23,833 bases of DNA, taken from Burkholderiales bacterium. Lineage in GTDB: Bacteria; Actinomycetota; Thermoleophilia; Gaiellales; Gaiellaceae. The stretch lies in NCBI GenBank assembly GCA_025935595.1, contig JAICUZ010000010.1, positions 1 to 23,833 of the forward strand. The letters run 5' to 3'. The notes under the pieces are model-generated. The model saw nothing but the letters and a program-made list of their open reading frames with translations, was not told the origin of the DNA and searched no databases. Made by a program: the position numbers and the translations under genes. Below, piece by piece: positions 1 to 5,802 of the stretch. Each line of letters opens with the position of its first letter. The first letter of the stretch is position 1.

Positions 1-236
1 ACGGGCCGGGGGAGAGCGGCGACGCCGACTTCGGGATCGCCGGCGGCCGTGACGTCGGCTTCATCTATGCACACGGCCGCGTGCTGAAGAAGGTGTCGAG
101 CGACATCCTGGTGGACGAGCTCTTCCACGAGATCGACCGCTGGATCGCCGACGGCATGGTCCGCCCGAAGCGCCTGAAGATGGCCAAGCCGGCTGCTTTG
201 GCCATGGCCGAAGCGTCCGCGATCCCGCTCGAGTAG
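1..236 (+). CDS. ispG: IspG (GcpE), C-terminal end, partial
   Basis: Only the last 77 codons are in the window, read in the frame whose codons begin at base 3 and ending at TAG 234-236. IspG is the 4Fe-4S enzyme of the MEP isoprenoid pathway that converts methylerythritol cyclodiphosphate to HMBPP. The visible tail starts with GPGE, part of the conserved NGPGE motif whose Glu is the non-cysteine cluster ligand in this family, then reads ADFGIAGGRD, the typical C-terminal domain sequence. The cysteine ligands lie upstream, outside the window. The last 25 or so residues are Ala/Lys-rich and look variable. proS follows 48 bp downstream on the same strand, an order I associate with actinobacteria, so the two may be co-transcribed. 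I am confident of the family; completeness cannot be judged. Confidence 0.88.
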   Translation, partial: GPGESGDADFGIAGGRDVGFIYAHGRVLKKVSSDILVDELFHEIDRWIADGMVRPKRLKMAKPAALAMAEASAIPLE

Positions 237-284
237 CGAGCCGCTGCGTCCGCGGGCGCCTCTCGGTAGCCTGGGTGGGCAACG

Positions 285-1949
285 ATGATCGCCCGTGCCT
301 CACAGCTCTTCCTGCCGACCCTGCGCGACGCCCCCGCCGACGCCGAGGCGGCGAGCCACAAGCTGCTCGTGCGTGCGGGGTACGTGCGGCAGGTCGGAGC
401 GGGTCTCTGGACCTACCTTCCTCTCGGCTGGACCGTCCACCGCAAGATCGAGCAGATCATCCGCGAGGAGTTGGGAGCGATCGGCGCGCAGGAGCTTCTC
501 GCTCCGGTGCTGACGCCGGTCGAGCTGTGGGAGGCGACCGGCCGCGACAAGATCCCGGAGATCTTCCACGTCACCGATCGCGCGGGCCGCCGCTTCGTCC
601 TGCCGCTCACGCACGAGGAGACGATCACGTTCCACGCGCGTGAGATCCGCTCCTACCGAGAGCTGCCGCAGCTCTGGTACCACTTTCAGATCAAAGACCG
701 CGACGAGCCTCGCCCGCGCGGCGGGCTGCTTCGTGTCCGTGAGTTCATCATGAAGGACGGCTACTCGTTCGACCGCGACGAGGAGAGCGCGTTCGCGTCG
801 TTCGAGAAGAATCGCGTGGCGTATCACCGCATCTTCGAGCGTTGCGGCGTCGAGGCGCACGAGGTGAGGGCGGAGAGCGGGATCATGGGCGGTGAGCTCA
901 CGTTCGACTTCCTGGCCCCGTCCGGATCTGGGGAGAACACGCTCGTCCGTTGCGAACGCGGTGACTATGCCGCCGACGCCGAGATCGCTCGCGGGATCCC
1001 GCGGACACCCGAGTTCCCCGAGACGCTCGCCGCCCCGGAGGAGATCGAAACGCCGGGCGTGACGACGTGCGAGGCGCTCGCCGCCTTCCTCGGTATCGAC
1101 GTGGCGGCGACGACGAAGGCGATGCCGGTGACGACCGACGACGGCCGTGTCGTTCTCGCGCTGATCCGTGGCGACGATCGGCTGTCGGAGTCCAAGCTCC
1201 TCTCGGCTCTGAGGAGCGGGTCGCGCCCGTCGACCGACGACGAGATCCGCGGCGCGTTCGGTGCGTCGGGCGGCTCACTCGGGCCGGTCGGGTTCAACGG
1301 TGAGGTCGTCGCCGACGAGACGCTGCGCACGGGTCAGTTCGTCGCCGGCGCGAACCGGGACGGGTGGCATCTACGCGGCGTCGAGGCGGGCCGCGACTAC
1401 GAGCCGCAGTTCGCCGACCTGCGAGAGCCGATCGAGGGCGACCGTTGTCCCGAGTGCGGCGGCGCGCTGACCTTCGAGACCGCAATCGAGGTCGGGCACA
1501 TCTTCTACTTCGCCGGCAAGTACAGCACCCCGCTCGGTGCGACGTTCCTGGACGAGGACGGCCAGGAGAAGCCGCTGCTCGGGGGCAGCTACGGGATCGG
1601 TCCGGGCCGGGTGATCGCTGCGATCGTCGAGCAGAAGCACGACGATCAGGGAATCGTCTGGCCCCGCTCCGTCGCCCCGTACGATGTCCACCTCGTGGTG
1701 TTGAAAGGCGCGGAGGAGATCGGCGAGGAGGCTGCCGCCGCCCTCGATGGGGCGGGGCTCGACGTCCTCCTCGACGACCGCGACCTGCGGCCGGGTGAGA
1801 AGTTCGCCGACGCCGACCTGATCGGCGTCCCGGTCAGGGTGACGGCCGGCAGGAAGAGCCTCGAGGACGGCATGGTCGACCTTCGCGATCGGGCGAGCGG
1901 GGAGGAGCGACGTGTGAAGGTCGCCGACCTCGGCAAGGAAGTCGGTTAA
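285..1949 (+). CDS. proS: Prolyl-tRNA synthetase, bacterial type with INS domain
   Basis: This 554-residue class II aminoacyl-tRNA synthetase charges tRNA-Pro in the cytoplasm. The start SQLFLPTLRD is the standard ProRS N-terminus. A THEE loop is at residues 109-112. Motif 2 spans about 134-162 with the RPRGGLLRVREF stretch. Motif 3 includes GSYGIGPGR and is followed by HDDQGIVWP. Between motifs 2 and 3, roughly residues 225-395, lies the YbaK-like insertion domain that edits Ala-tRNA-Pro. The C-terminal anticodon-binding domain follows, with DVLLDDRDLRPGEKF. The length is close to the roughly 570 residues of E. coli ProRS. The ATG at 285 has only a weak GGGTGGG-like upstream sequence. The stop TAA shares its last base with the ATG of the next gene, so translational coupling is likely. 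A tRNA-Pro(GGG) gene lies 1.6 kb downstream. Confidence 0.97.
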   Translation: MIARASQLFLPTLRDAPADAEAASHKLLVRAGYVRQVGAGLWTYLPLGWTVHRKIEQIIREELGAIGAQELLAPVLTPVELWEATGRDKIPEIFHVTDRAGRRFVLPLTHEETITFHAREIRSYRELPQLWYHFQIKDRDEPRPRGGLLRVREFIMKDGYSFDRDEESAFASFEKNRVAYHRIFERCGVEAHEVRAESGIMGGELTFDFLAPSGSGENTLVRCERGDYAADAEIARGIPRTPEFPETLAAPEEIETPGVTTCEALAAFLGIDVAATTKAMPVTTDDGRVVLALIRGDDRLSESKLLSALRSGSRPSTDDEIRGAFGASGGSLGPVGFNGEVVADETLRTGQFVAGANRDGWHLRGVEAGRDYEPQFADLREPIEGDRCPECGGALTFETAIEVGHIFYFAGKYSTPLGATFLDEDGQEKPLLGGSYGIGPGRVIAAIVEQKHDDQGIVWPRSVAPYDVHLVVLKGAEEIGEEAAAALDGAGLDVLLDDRDLRPGEKFADADLIGVPVRVTAGRKSLEDGMVDLRDRASGEERRVKVADLGKEVG

Positions 1950-2248
1950 TGGCCCGGCGGAGGCGCTATGCAGCGGAGCCGTTCGGCCCGGCCGTCGAAC
2001 GGCTGATGAACGAGACGGGTGTCACCTACCGGGCGCTCGCCGCCAAGACGAGCCTCTCGGCGGGGTACCTGAACCACTTGGTGCACGGGAACCGGCCTGT
2101 CCCGTCGAACGACGTGGTGGAGACGCTCGCGCACGCTCTCGACGTCGATCCCGAGTTCTTCCGGGAGTACCGGCTCCGCGTGATCACCGAGAAACTCGAG
2201 GCGATGCCCGATCTGGTCGACAGGCTTTACAAACGCCTTAACGGCTGA
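1949..2248 (+). CDS. Small XRE-family helix-turn-helix regulator
   Basis: A 99-residue protein whose residues about 12-65 form a Cro/C1-type (XRE) helix-turn-helix: VTYRALAAKTSLSAGYLNHLVHG is split by the usual turn, and LAHALDVDPEFFREYR is the typical closing helix of the domain. A basic N-terminus (ARRRR) precedes it, and a short helical tail (EKLEAMPDLVDRLYKRL) could mediate dimerisation. The ATG overlaps the proS stop by one base (TAATG), so it is probably translated from the proS message. Its target is unknown. It is close in sequence style to actinobacterial one-domain XRE proteins near housekeeping genes; no toxin partner is visible. Confidence 0.85.
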   Translation: MARRRRYAAEPFGPAVERLMNETGVTYRALAAKTSLSAGYLNHLVHGNRPVPSNDVVETLAHALDVDPEFFREYRLRVITEKLEAMPDLVDRLYKRLNG

Positions 2249-2272
2249 GCCTAACCCGACTTTTCCGGGGTC

Positions 2273-2282
2273 GTCTTAAGAC
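2273..2282. other. Perfect 10-bp palindrome GTCTTAAGAC
   Basis: A perfect palindrome 24 bp past the XRE stop codon, in the gap between convergent genes. It is AT-rich at its centre in otherwise GC-rich DNA. It could be a protein-binding site or part of a weak hairpin at the 3' end of the proS message. No function can be assigned from sequence alone. Confidence 0.35.
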
Positions 2283-2288
2283 ATGAGC

Positions 2289-2335
2289 CGGTGGGGTCCC
2301 GGCAAGCGACCACTGGGGGGTTAGGGGCCCCACCG
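2289..2335. terminator. 12-bp stem with 23-nt loop between convergent genes
   Basis: CGGTGGGGTCCC (2289-2300) pairs with GGGGCCCCACCG (2324-2335) over 12 positions with one G-T wobble, leaving a 23-nt loop. It lies between the 3' ends of the XRE gene (+) and the G1 peptidase gene (-), where a bidirectional terminator is expected. There is no U-tract, which is common for terminators in high-GC actinobacteria. The long loop is atypical, so another RNA structure is possible. Confidence 0.4.
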
Positions 2336-2363
2336 CTCGTTTCACGCGCGGACGGGAGCCGGC

Positions 2364-3176
2364 TCAGCCCGGCGTGAGATTTCGCTGCCAGCTGACCGAG
2401 AACGTGCGGCCGTCCGAGCTGGCGTCCGCGGGCAGCGCGCCGACGCCGTCGCCGAGCGGATCGCCGAGCCCGAAGAACCGGCCCGTGCTGCCGGTCGAGA
2501 TCAGCTCGATCGCGCTGGTCGTCCAGGCAGGGTCGGTGAGCGTGCCGGGATGCGCGTTCCCGATCGCGGCGATGTTCGAGAACGTGACGGTGCCGAAGTT
2601 CGTGAGCGGCACGGGGCGGCAGCGGCCCGCGGCCGAGCAGTCCGACGGAGCCTCGGCGATCCATTCGGCCGACGCGGTGTCGAGATCCTGGGCGGTCGTC
2701 AGCACTTTCGAGAACCGTGTATGCCGGGTGAGGTTCTTGAGCGAGAAGGTGATCTTCTGCCCACTCACGAGCACGGCAGCGCTGATCGTGTCGCCTGCCT
2801 TGACCGTCAGCGGGATCCTCACGGACGCCGCCGGCACGAGCTCCCACCAGGCGTAGTAGCTGGGCACCTTCGACGAGCCGTCGCAATCCGCGCCGGTACC
2901 GAGCTGCTCGAGCGAGGTCGACGATGGGTCGTAGCCGCCGAGCCCGACCCAGAACGCCGCCGAGGAGACGCGGTTCACGGTGCAGGTGCTTTTGGGCACC
3001 GTCCACGTGGCAGTCACGTCGGTGAACGCGGCGGGGGTGTCGGGGTCCGCGGAGATCGCTGCGTACCCCGACCAGTTCGAGCTGACCTCGGGCGTGACGA
3101 CGGTTCCTGCGCGTGCGGTTCCGGCGACAGCCGCGACGATGCCGAGCACGAGAGCGGAGACGAGGAACGCGCGCAC
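2364..3176 (-). CDS. Secreted G1-family (eqolisin-like) glutamic peptidase
   Basis: The reading frame stays open further upstream, but the protein begins at GTG 3176, giving 270 residues with a clear signal peptide (residues 1-23: a hydrophobic stretch ending TARA). The mature part starts near SSNWSGYAA, the family hallmark. Conserved features follow in order: ATWTVP (56-61), FWVGLGG (75-81), LEQLGTGADC (89-98) and AEWIAEAPSDC (170-180). Against scytalidoglutamic peptidase, Gln91 aligns with catalytic Gln53 and Glu175 with catalytic Glu136; the spacing (84 against 83) fits. G1 enzymes are secreted acid-active endopeptidases, best known from fungi but present in bacteria. Four cysteines (65, 98, 180, 186) could form disulfides. 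The gene diverges from the TfoX-N gene with 47 bp between starts. Function is inferred from motifs; substrate and pH preference are unknown. Confidence 0.85.
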   Translation of the reverse strand: MRAFLVSALVLGIVAAVAGTARAGTVVTPEVSSNWSGYAAISADPDTPAAFTDVTATWTVPKSTCTVNRVSSAAFWVGLGGYDPSSTSLEQLGTGADCDGSSKVPSYYAWWELVPAASVRIPLTVKAGDTISAAVLVSGQKITFSLKNLTRHTRFSKVLTTAQDLDTASAEWIAEAPSDCSAAGRCRPVPLTNFGTVTFSNIAAIGNAHPGTLTDPAWTTSAIELISTGSTGRFFGLGDPLGDGVGALPADASSDGRTFSVSWQRNLTPG

Positions 3177-3211
3177 TGCGCCACGGTAGCCGCGCGTCGC
3201 TGTCGTGCACT

Positions 3212-3217
3212 TAAGAT
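3212..3217 (+). promoter_or_regulatory. -10 hexamer TAAGAT, leaderless start for TfoX-N gene
   Basis: TAAGAT lies exactly 6 nt before GTG 3224, which places the expected transcription start at the start codon. There is no Shine-Dalgarno sequence. No good -35 is visible. Inferred, but the same arrangement recurs at several genes in this window. Confidence 0.45.
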
Positions 3218-3223
3218 TTCCGC

Positions 3224-3565
3224 GTGGCCTATGACGAGGAGCTCGCAGCACGTATTCGGATACTGATCGGCGGCGAGCCTGGATTGACGGAGCGAAAGAT
3301 GTTCGGCGGGCTCGCCTTCCTCGTCGACGGAAACATGTCGGTCTCTGCGAGCGGGCAGGGTGGGATCCTCGTCCGCGCCGATCCGGCCGACTCACGCGCG
3401 CTCGTCGAGGAGACGGCGGCCTATCCCATGGAGATGCGCGGTCGGTCGATGGACGGATGGCTTCGCGTCGACGCGAAGGACGTTGCCGACGACGCCGCGC
3501 TCGGCGAATGGGTCGACCGCTGCGTCGGCTACGCGCGGTCGCTACCGCCGAAGAAACGAGCCTGA
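3224..3565 (+). CDS. TfoX N-terminal domain protein
   Basis: A 113-residue protein consisting of just the TfoX_N domain. Diagnostic stretches are ERKMFGGLAFLVDGNM (near residues 23-38), GGILVRADP and EMRGRSMDGWLRVDA. Proteobacterial TfoX/Sxy regulates competence genes, but stand-alone TfoX_N proteins in actinobacteria have no established role, so competence should not be inferred. The start is GTG 3224, chosen because MAYDEELAARIR is the usual N-terminus of these proteins and because a -10 hexamer sits 6 nt before it. The C-terminus PPKKRA is the typical basic end. tRNA-Pro follows 22 bp downstream. Confidence 0.85.
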   Translation: MAYDEELAARIRILIGGEPGLTERKMFGGLAFLVDGNMSVSASGQGGILVRADPADSRALVEETAAYPMEMRGRSMDGWLRVDAKDVADDAALGEWVDRCVGYARSLPPKKRA

Positions 3566-3587
3566 CGCTGCTAGCCTGACCGCGTCG

Positions 3588-3662
3588 CGGGGCGTGGCGC
3601 AGCCTGGTTAGCGCGCTAGTCTGGGGGACTAGAGGTCCCGAGTTCAAATCTCGGCGCCCCGA
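3588..3662 (+). tRNA. tRNA-Pro, anticodon GGG
   Basis: Full cloverleaf: acceptor CGGGGCG (3588-3594) pairs perfectly with CGCCCCG (3655-3661), discriminator A3662. D stem is GCGC/GCGC. Anticodon stem CTAGT/ACTAG encloses the loop CTGGGGG, giving anticodon GGG at 3623-3625. The T stem CCGAG/CTCGG encloses TTCAAAT. CCA is not encoded. It reads CCC and CCU proline codons. There is no integrase gene or duplicated tRNA 3' end nearby. Confidence 0.96.
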
Positions 3663-3673
3663 CTGCCCGCCGT

Positions 3674-3708
3674 AACCCGGCAGGGTTCGTGACATCCGGC
3701 GCGAACCC
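3674..3708 (+). other. Two mutually exclusive hairpins downstream of tRNA-Pro
   Basis: AACCC (3674-3678) can pair with GGGTT (3683-3687) across a 4-nt loop, while GGGTTCG (3683-3689) can instead pair with CGAACCC (3702-3708) across 12 nt. The two structures compete for the same segment. They lie between the tRNA and a micro-ORF at 3715, so they may act as a terminator, tRNA trailer or attenuator. Pairings are seen in the sequence; the role is inferred. Confidence 0.35.
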
Positions 3709-3714
3709 GGGCGC

Positions 3715-3807
3715 GTGAGCATCTACGGCTACGACCCCGCCGTCGTATTCGCCGTCGTGTTCGTCGCGATCGTGCTGCTCGCGGCCATCCTCACCGCCCG
3801 CGGCTAG
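3715..3807 (+). CDS. 30-residue single-pass membrane micro-protein
   Basis: Begins at GTG 3715 and ends at TAG 3805-3807. The peptide is MSIYGYDPAVVF then a continuous hydrophobic segment (about residues 9-27, rich in V, A, I and L) ending TARG. Nearly every codon ends in G or C, as in the real genes here, which argues for coding. There is no obvious Shine-Dalgarno sequence. It sits 52 bp after tRNA-Pro, following competing hairpins. No family is recognised; such peptides often bind membrane complexes, but nothing here says which. It may be missed by ordinary gene callers because of its size. Confidence 0.5.
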   Translation: MSIYGYDPAVVFAVVFVAIVLLAAILTARG

Positions 3808-3823
3808 ATCGAGTTCGCGTTCG

Positions 3824-4060
3824 TCACGGGTCTCGGAACGGTCCAGTTGACCGCGCAGGCTCTGGGATGTCGTGCTGGACCGCCACGTCGGTCTGGCGCG
3901 ACGTGAGCGCGGCATCGTGTGAACGCGCGATCGCGATGAGCACGTCGGGGGGAAGCTCGTGCGCGGGAGCATCGTCCCGCAACGTGCGCCGCATGACGGC
4001 GATCCCGATCAGGCCGCCGGCGACGACGACGAACGTGAGCAGCGACGCAACCCAGATCAT
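3824..4060 (-). CDS. Small single-pass membrane protein
   Basis: A 78-residue protein starting at ATG 4060: MIWVASLLTFVVVAGGLIGIAVM forms one transmembrane helix, followed by a basic RRTLRDD stop-transfer and a soluble, probably cytoplasmic tail of about 50 residues (HELPPDVLIAIARSHDAALTSRQ). The open frame extends upstream, but the longer N-terminus is arginine-rich and runs into a hairpin, and a GATAAT hexamer lies exactly 6 nt before this ATG. No family recognised. It converges with the micro-protein gene at 3715, their ends 16 bp apart. Confidence 0.6.
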   Translation of the reverse strand: MIWVASLLTFVVVAGGLIGIAVMRRTLRDDAPAHELPPDVLIAIARSHDAALTSRQTDVAVQHDIPEPARSTGPFRDP

Positions 4061-4066
4061 CGGTCG

Positions 4067-4072
4067 ATTATC
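4067..4072 (-). promoter_or_regulatory. -10 hexamer GATAAT, leaderless start of 4060 gene
   Basis: On the minus strand GATAAT (5 of 6 matches to TATAAT) ends 6 nt before the ATG at 4060, with no Shine-Dalgarno sequence between. No clear -35 is seen. Confidence 0.5.
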
Positions 4073-4091
4073 CCGGAACCGTCGGGCCGAT

Positions 4092-4122
4092 GGTCGCGCG
4101 GCGCGATAGTCGCCGCGCGACC
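4092..4122 (-). terminator. Perfect 12-bp hairpin, 7-nt loop
   Basis: GGTCGCGCGGCG (4092-4103) and CGCCGCGCGACC (4111-4122) form a perfect 12-bp GC-rich stem with loop CGATAGT. It lies 14 bp past the stop of the minus-strand gene at 4137-4475 and before the next minus-strand promoter. This suits an intrinsic terminator of the kind without a U-tract seen in high-GC actinobacteria. No thermodynamic calculation was made. Confidence 0.6.
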
Positions 4123-4136
4123 GTATCTCCAGCTCG

Positions 4137-4475
4137 TTACGCCTGGGGGACGATGCCGAGGATCTTGATCCACCAGTCACGCTCGCGGATGCGCAGCGCG
4201 TCCTTCATGCCGGAGCGGCGCGCACGCTGCTCCTCATGATGCGGTGAATCGTCCTCGACGACCGAGGCGACGGCGACGTCGCTGCTGCCGCGGCCCCTCA
4301 GCTCGTGGATGCGTTCCACGGCGTCGATCGCCTTCTCGCGGCGAAGCACTTCGGACTCGCGTGCAGAGACTTCCGCCTCGCGACGCTCGAGCTCGCGCAC
4401 GTCGATCGCCGAGAGGAGCGCCATCGCCACGTCGCCGTGGCGGGTGGTCGGTACGTCGAATGCAGTTGCGGTCAT
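4137..4475 (-). CDS. Hypothetical coiled-coil protein
   Basis: A 112-residue protein from ATG 4475, chosen because GAAAGGGG lies 7 nt upstream; the frame is open further upstream but without coding character. Residues about 25-60 (RELERREAEVSARESEVLRREKAIDAVERIHELR, shown here as two halves: RELERREAEVSARESEV and LRREKAIDAVERIHELR) form a charged heptad-like coiled coil. A variable acidic linker and a tail ending RERDWWIKILGIVPQA follow. No signal peptide or membrane segment. Family not recognised. It diverges from the lipoprotein gene at 4639 and seems to end at the strong hairpin at 4092-4122, so it is probably a single-gene unit. Confidence 0.6.
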   Translation of the reverse strand: MTATAFDVPTTRHGDVAMALLSAIDVRELERREAEVSARESEVLRREKAIDAVERIHELRGRGSSDVAVASVVEDDSPHHEEQRARRSGMKDALRIRERDWWIKILGIVPQA

Positions 4476-4482
4476 GGGCGTG

Positions 4483-4490
4483 CCCCTTTC
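4483..4490 (-). promoter_or_regulatory. Strong ribosome binding site for the coiled-coil gene
   Basis: The minus strand reads GAAAGGGG seven nt before ATG 4475. It is one of the best Shine-Dalgarno matches in the window and fixes the start of this gene well inside a longer open frame. Confidence 0.6.
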
Positions 4491-4560
4491 AGGACTCCCG
4501 GCGGCCGCAACGCCGACGTGATGTTCCTCCACTCTACGGAAGCACCCGTCGCTCGTCCGA

Positions 4561-4574
4561 CACTCGTTCGAGTG
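4561..4574. promoter_or_regulatory. Inverted repeat CACTCG-TT-CGAGTG, possible operator
   Basis: Six-base perfect arms around TT lie in the 163-bp gap between divergent genes (starts 4475 and 4639), about midway. The position suits a dimeric regulator controlling one or both genes. No regulator family is indicated. Confidence 0.35.
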
Positions 4575-4638
4575 ATTCGGTTGCGGGTTTCCCTCCTCCG
4601 AGTGACGGCCGCAGCCCCCTCTGAGACGAGGACCCGCG

Positions 4639-4986
4639 GTGATGAAGAGCCTCCTCGTCCTGGCCGGCTGCACCGTGTTCCTCTCGGGCTGCGGCGCCTC
4701 GAACGACGTCTCCGATCTCGTCACGTCGACGCCGGACCGTGCGGCGCTCGTGGTGGCGGAGTCGAACGTCCAGGACGGGAACACCGCCATGTCGGCGTAT
4801 TTCGCTGCGAACGGAAGCTATGCGGGCGCGACGACCACCTCGCTACGGACGATGCAACCCGGGCTCAGCCCGACTGTCAGCGTCACTGCCAGCGCTGACG
4901 GGTACTGCATCCAGAGCGTGGTCGACGGCGTCACCGCGAGCGTCCGGGGGCCGGGCAGCGCGGCCCCCGGGCCAGGTGCCTGCTAG
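4639..4986 (+). CDS. Lipoprotein with type IV pilin-like C-terminal region
   Basis: A 115-residue protein starting at GTG 4639 (ATG 4642 also possible); GAGGA lies 6 nt before the GTG. The signal peptide ends in the lipobox LSGC, so the mature protein begins at a lipidated cysteine (residue 18) and would be anchored outside the membrane. The rest, with NTAMSAYFAANGSYAG, TTTSLRTMQPGLSP and GYCIQSVVDGVTASVRGPG, resembles the globular part of actinobacterial PilA-like pilins, where a helix is followed by a small sheet with a GYC motif. The usual pilin N-terminal helix and prepilin cleavage site are absent. No pilus assembly genes are nearby. The last four bases overlap the convergent deoxyribosyltransferase gene. 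Fold assignment is inference. Confidence 0.65.
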   Translation: MMKSLLVLAGCTVFLSGCGASNDVSDLVTSTPDRAALVVAESNVQDGNTAMSAYFAANGSYAGATTTSLRTMQPGLSPTVSVTASADGYCIQSVVDGVTASVRGPGSAAPGPGAC

Positions 4987-5345
4987 ACCAGTGCCGCGAC
5001 GGCGTCCTCGAGCTGCGCGTGCAGCGAGCGCGTCACGTACACCGCCCACGGGTGCGCCGGCGACCCGCCGGTGTATCCGACGACCGGGATGCCGCGAGAG
5101 TGCGCATACCAGGCCTCCATCGCCGTCCCCTCGTCAGGCGTGGTGAATGCAGCGAGCACGACCTCGCACGAGTCGATGTCGGCGAGGTCCCCTTCGACGA
5201 TCTCCGTCTCATGCCCGACTGTCCCGCCGCGGAAGTCGCGCCGCATCGGATCGACCGCCTCCAGTCCGGCCGCGGCCACGAGCGCCGCTGCACGCTTCCG
5301 GTACTCGTCAGCGAACGGCGGCCCGGCGAGGTAGACCCGACGCAT
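4983..5345 (-). CDS. Nucleoside 2-deoxyribosyltransferase-like protein
   Basis: A 120-residue protein. VYLAGPPFAD at the N-terminus, DLADIDSCEVVLAAF in the middle and DEGTAMEAWYAHSRGIPVVGYTG match the nucleoside 2-deoxyribosyltransferase fold; Glu77 in the GTxxE motif is the expected nucleophile. Such enzymes swap bases between deoxynucleosides or hydrolyse the N-glycosidic bond of nucleotides; which applies here is unknown. Start ATG 5345 gives the canonical N-terminus and has TAGTGT six nt upstream. It diverges from queF with 18 bp between start codons and shares CTAG with the lipoprotein gene at its 3' end. Confidence 0.8.
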   Translation of the reverse strand: MRRVYLAGPPFADEYRKRAAALVAAAGLEAVDPMRRDFRGGTVGHETEIVEGDLADIDSCEVVLAAFTTPDEGTAMEAWYAHSRGIPVVGYTGGSPAHPWAVYVTRSLHAQLEDAVAALV

Positions 5346-5350
5346 CGCCC

Positions 5351-5357
5351 TACACTA
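5351..5357. promoter_or_regulatory. Overlapping divergent -10 elements (TACACTA)
   Basis: The 7-bp sequence TACACTA supplies TACACT on the plus strand (7 nt before queF ATG 5364) and TAGTGT on the minus strand (6 nt before ATG 5345). Both have T1, A2 and T6 of a -10 hexamer. Only 18 bp separate the two start codons, so both messages should be leaderless and share one promoter core. Inferred from position and symmetry; no clear -35 on either side. Confidence 0.55.
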
Positions 5358-5363
5358 GAGCGC

Positions 5364-5732
5364 ATGGAACGGGAGTTCGTCGCGCTCGGCCACGCGGGAA
5401 GCGACGCGTATGCCGGCCTCGAGTCGTTCCCGAACCCGGGCGTCGAGCGCGTCGAGCTCCAGAGCGACGAGCTGACCGCGTTCTGCCCGATCACGCACCA
5501 GCCGGACTTCTACACCGCGACGATCACGTACGAGCCCGGCCCGCTCTGCCTCGAGTCGAAGTCGCTGAAGATCTACCTGTCGCGCTTCCACGACCAGGGT
5601 GTCTTCTGCGAGGCGCTCGCCGTCCAGATCCGCGACGAGGTCGCGGAGGCGCTCCGGCTCGACCGGAGTCGCGTGCACGTGACCCTCCGCCAGAAGGCCC
5701 GCGGCGGGATCACGATCACCGCTTCGACGTAG
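5364..5732 (+). CDS. queF: QueF, NADPH-dependent 7-cyano-7-deazaguanine (preQ0) reductase
   Basis: A 122-residue type I (single T-fold domain) QueF, which reduces preQ0 to preQ1 for queuosine in tRNA. FCPITHQPDF carries the catalytic Cys41 and Asp48 at the usual spacing. ESKSLKIY (64-71) is the QueF signature. RGGITIT ends the fold. Against the Bacillus enzyme, Glu83 aligns with the substrate-binding Glu97, but the preceding His96 is Cys82 here (FCE for FHE). Start ATG 5364 gives the expected length; a longer frame upstream overlaps the divergent gene and is not credible. No other queuosine genes are in the window. Confidence 0.92.
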   Translation: MEREFVALGHAGSDAYAGLESFPNPGVERVELQSDELTAFCPITHQPDFYTATITYEPGPLCLESKSLKIYLSRFHDQGVFCEALAVQIRDEVAEALRLDRSRVHVTLRQKARGGITITAST

Positions 5733-5742
5733 GGAAACAGGC

Positions 5743-5760
5743 CGGACGGCCCATTGTCCG
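5743..5760 (+). terminator. Hairpin after queF
   Basis: CGGACGG (5743-5749) pairs with TTGTCCG (5754-5760) over 7 positions, two of them G-U in RNA, closing a CCCA tetraloop, 11 bp after the queF stop. No U-tract. A plausible but modest terminator separating queF from the GH99 gene. Confidence 0.35.
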
Positions 5761-5802
5761 TCGCCCCGGGGTGGTAGATGATCGGTAGTCGAACCCCCCG
5801 TC

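Noticed and set aside
3588..3662. tRNA-Pro as an integration site for a mobile element
   Set aside because: No integrase and no repeated tRNA 3' end within the window; neighbours have host-like codon use.
3177..3722. Long N-terminal extension of the G1 peptidase frame
   Set aside because: It is Arg-rich, antisense to the TfoX-N gene and tRNA-Pro, and would bury the signal peptide at residue 183.
4983..5732. 7-deazaguanine DNA modification (Dpd) system
   Set aside because: queF and a deoxyribosyltransferase-like gene alone are not enough; no DpdA-type transglycosylase, helicase or restriction genes are present.
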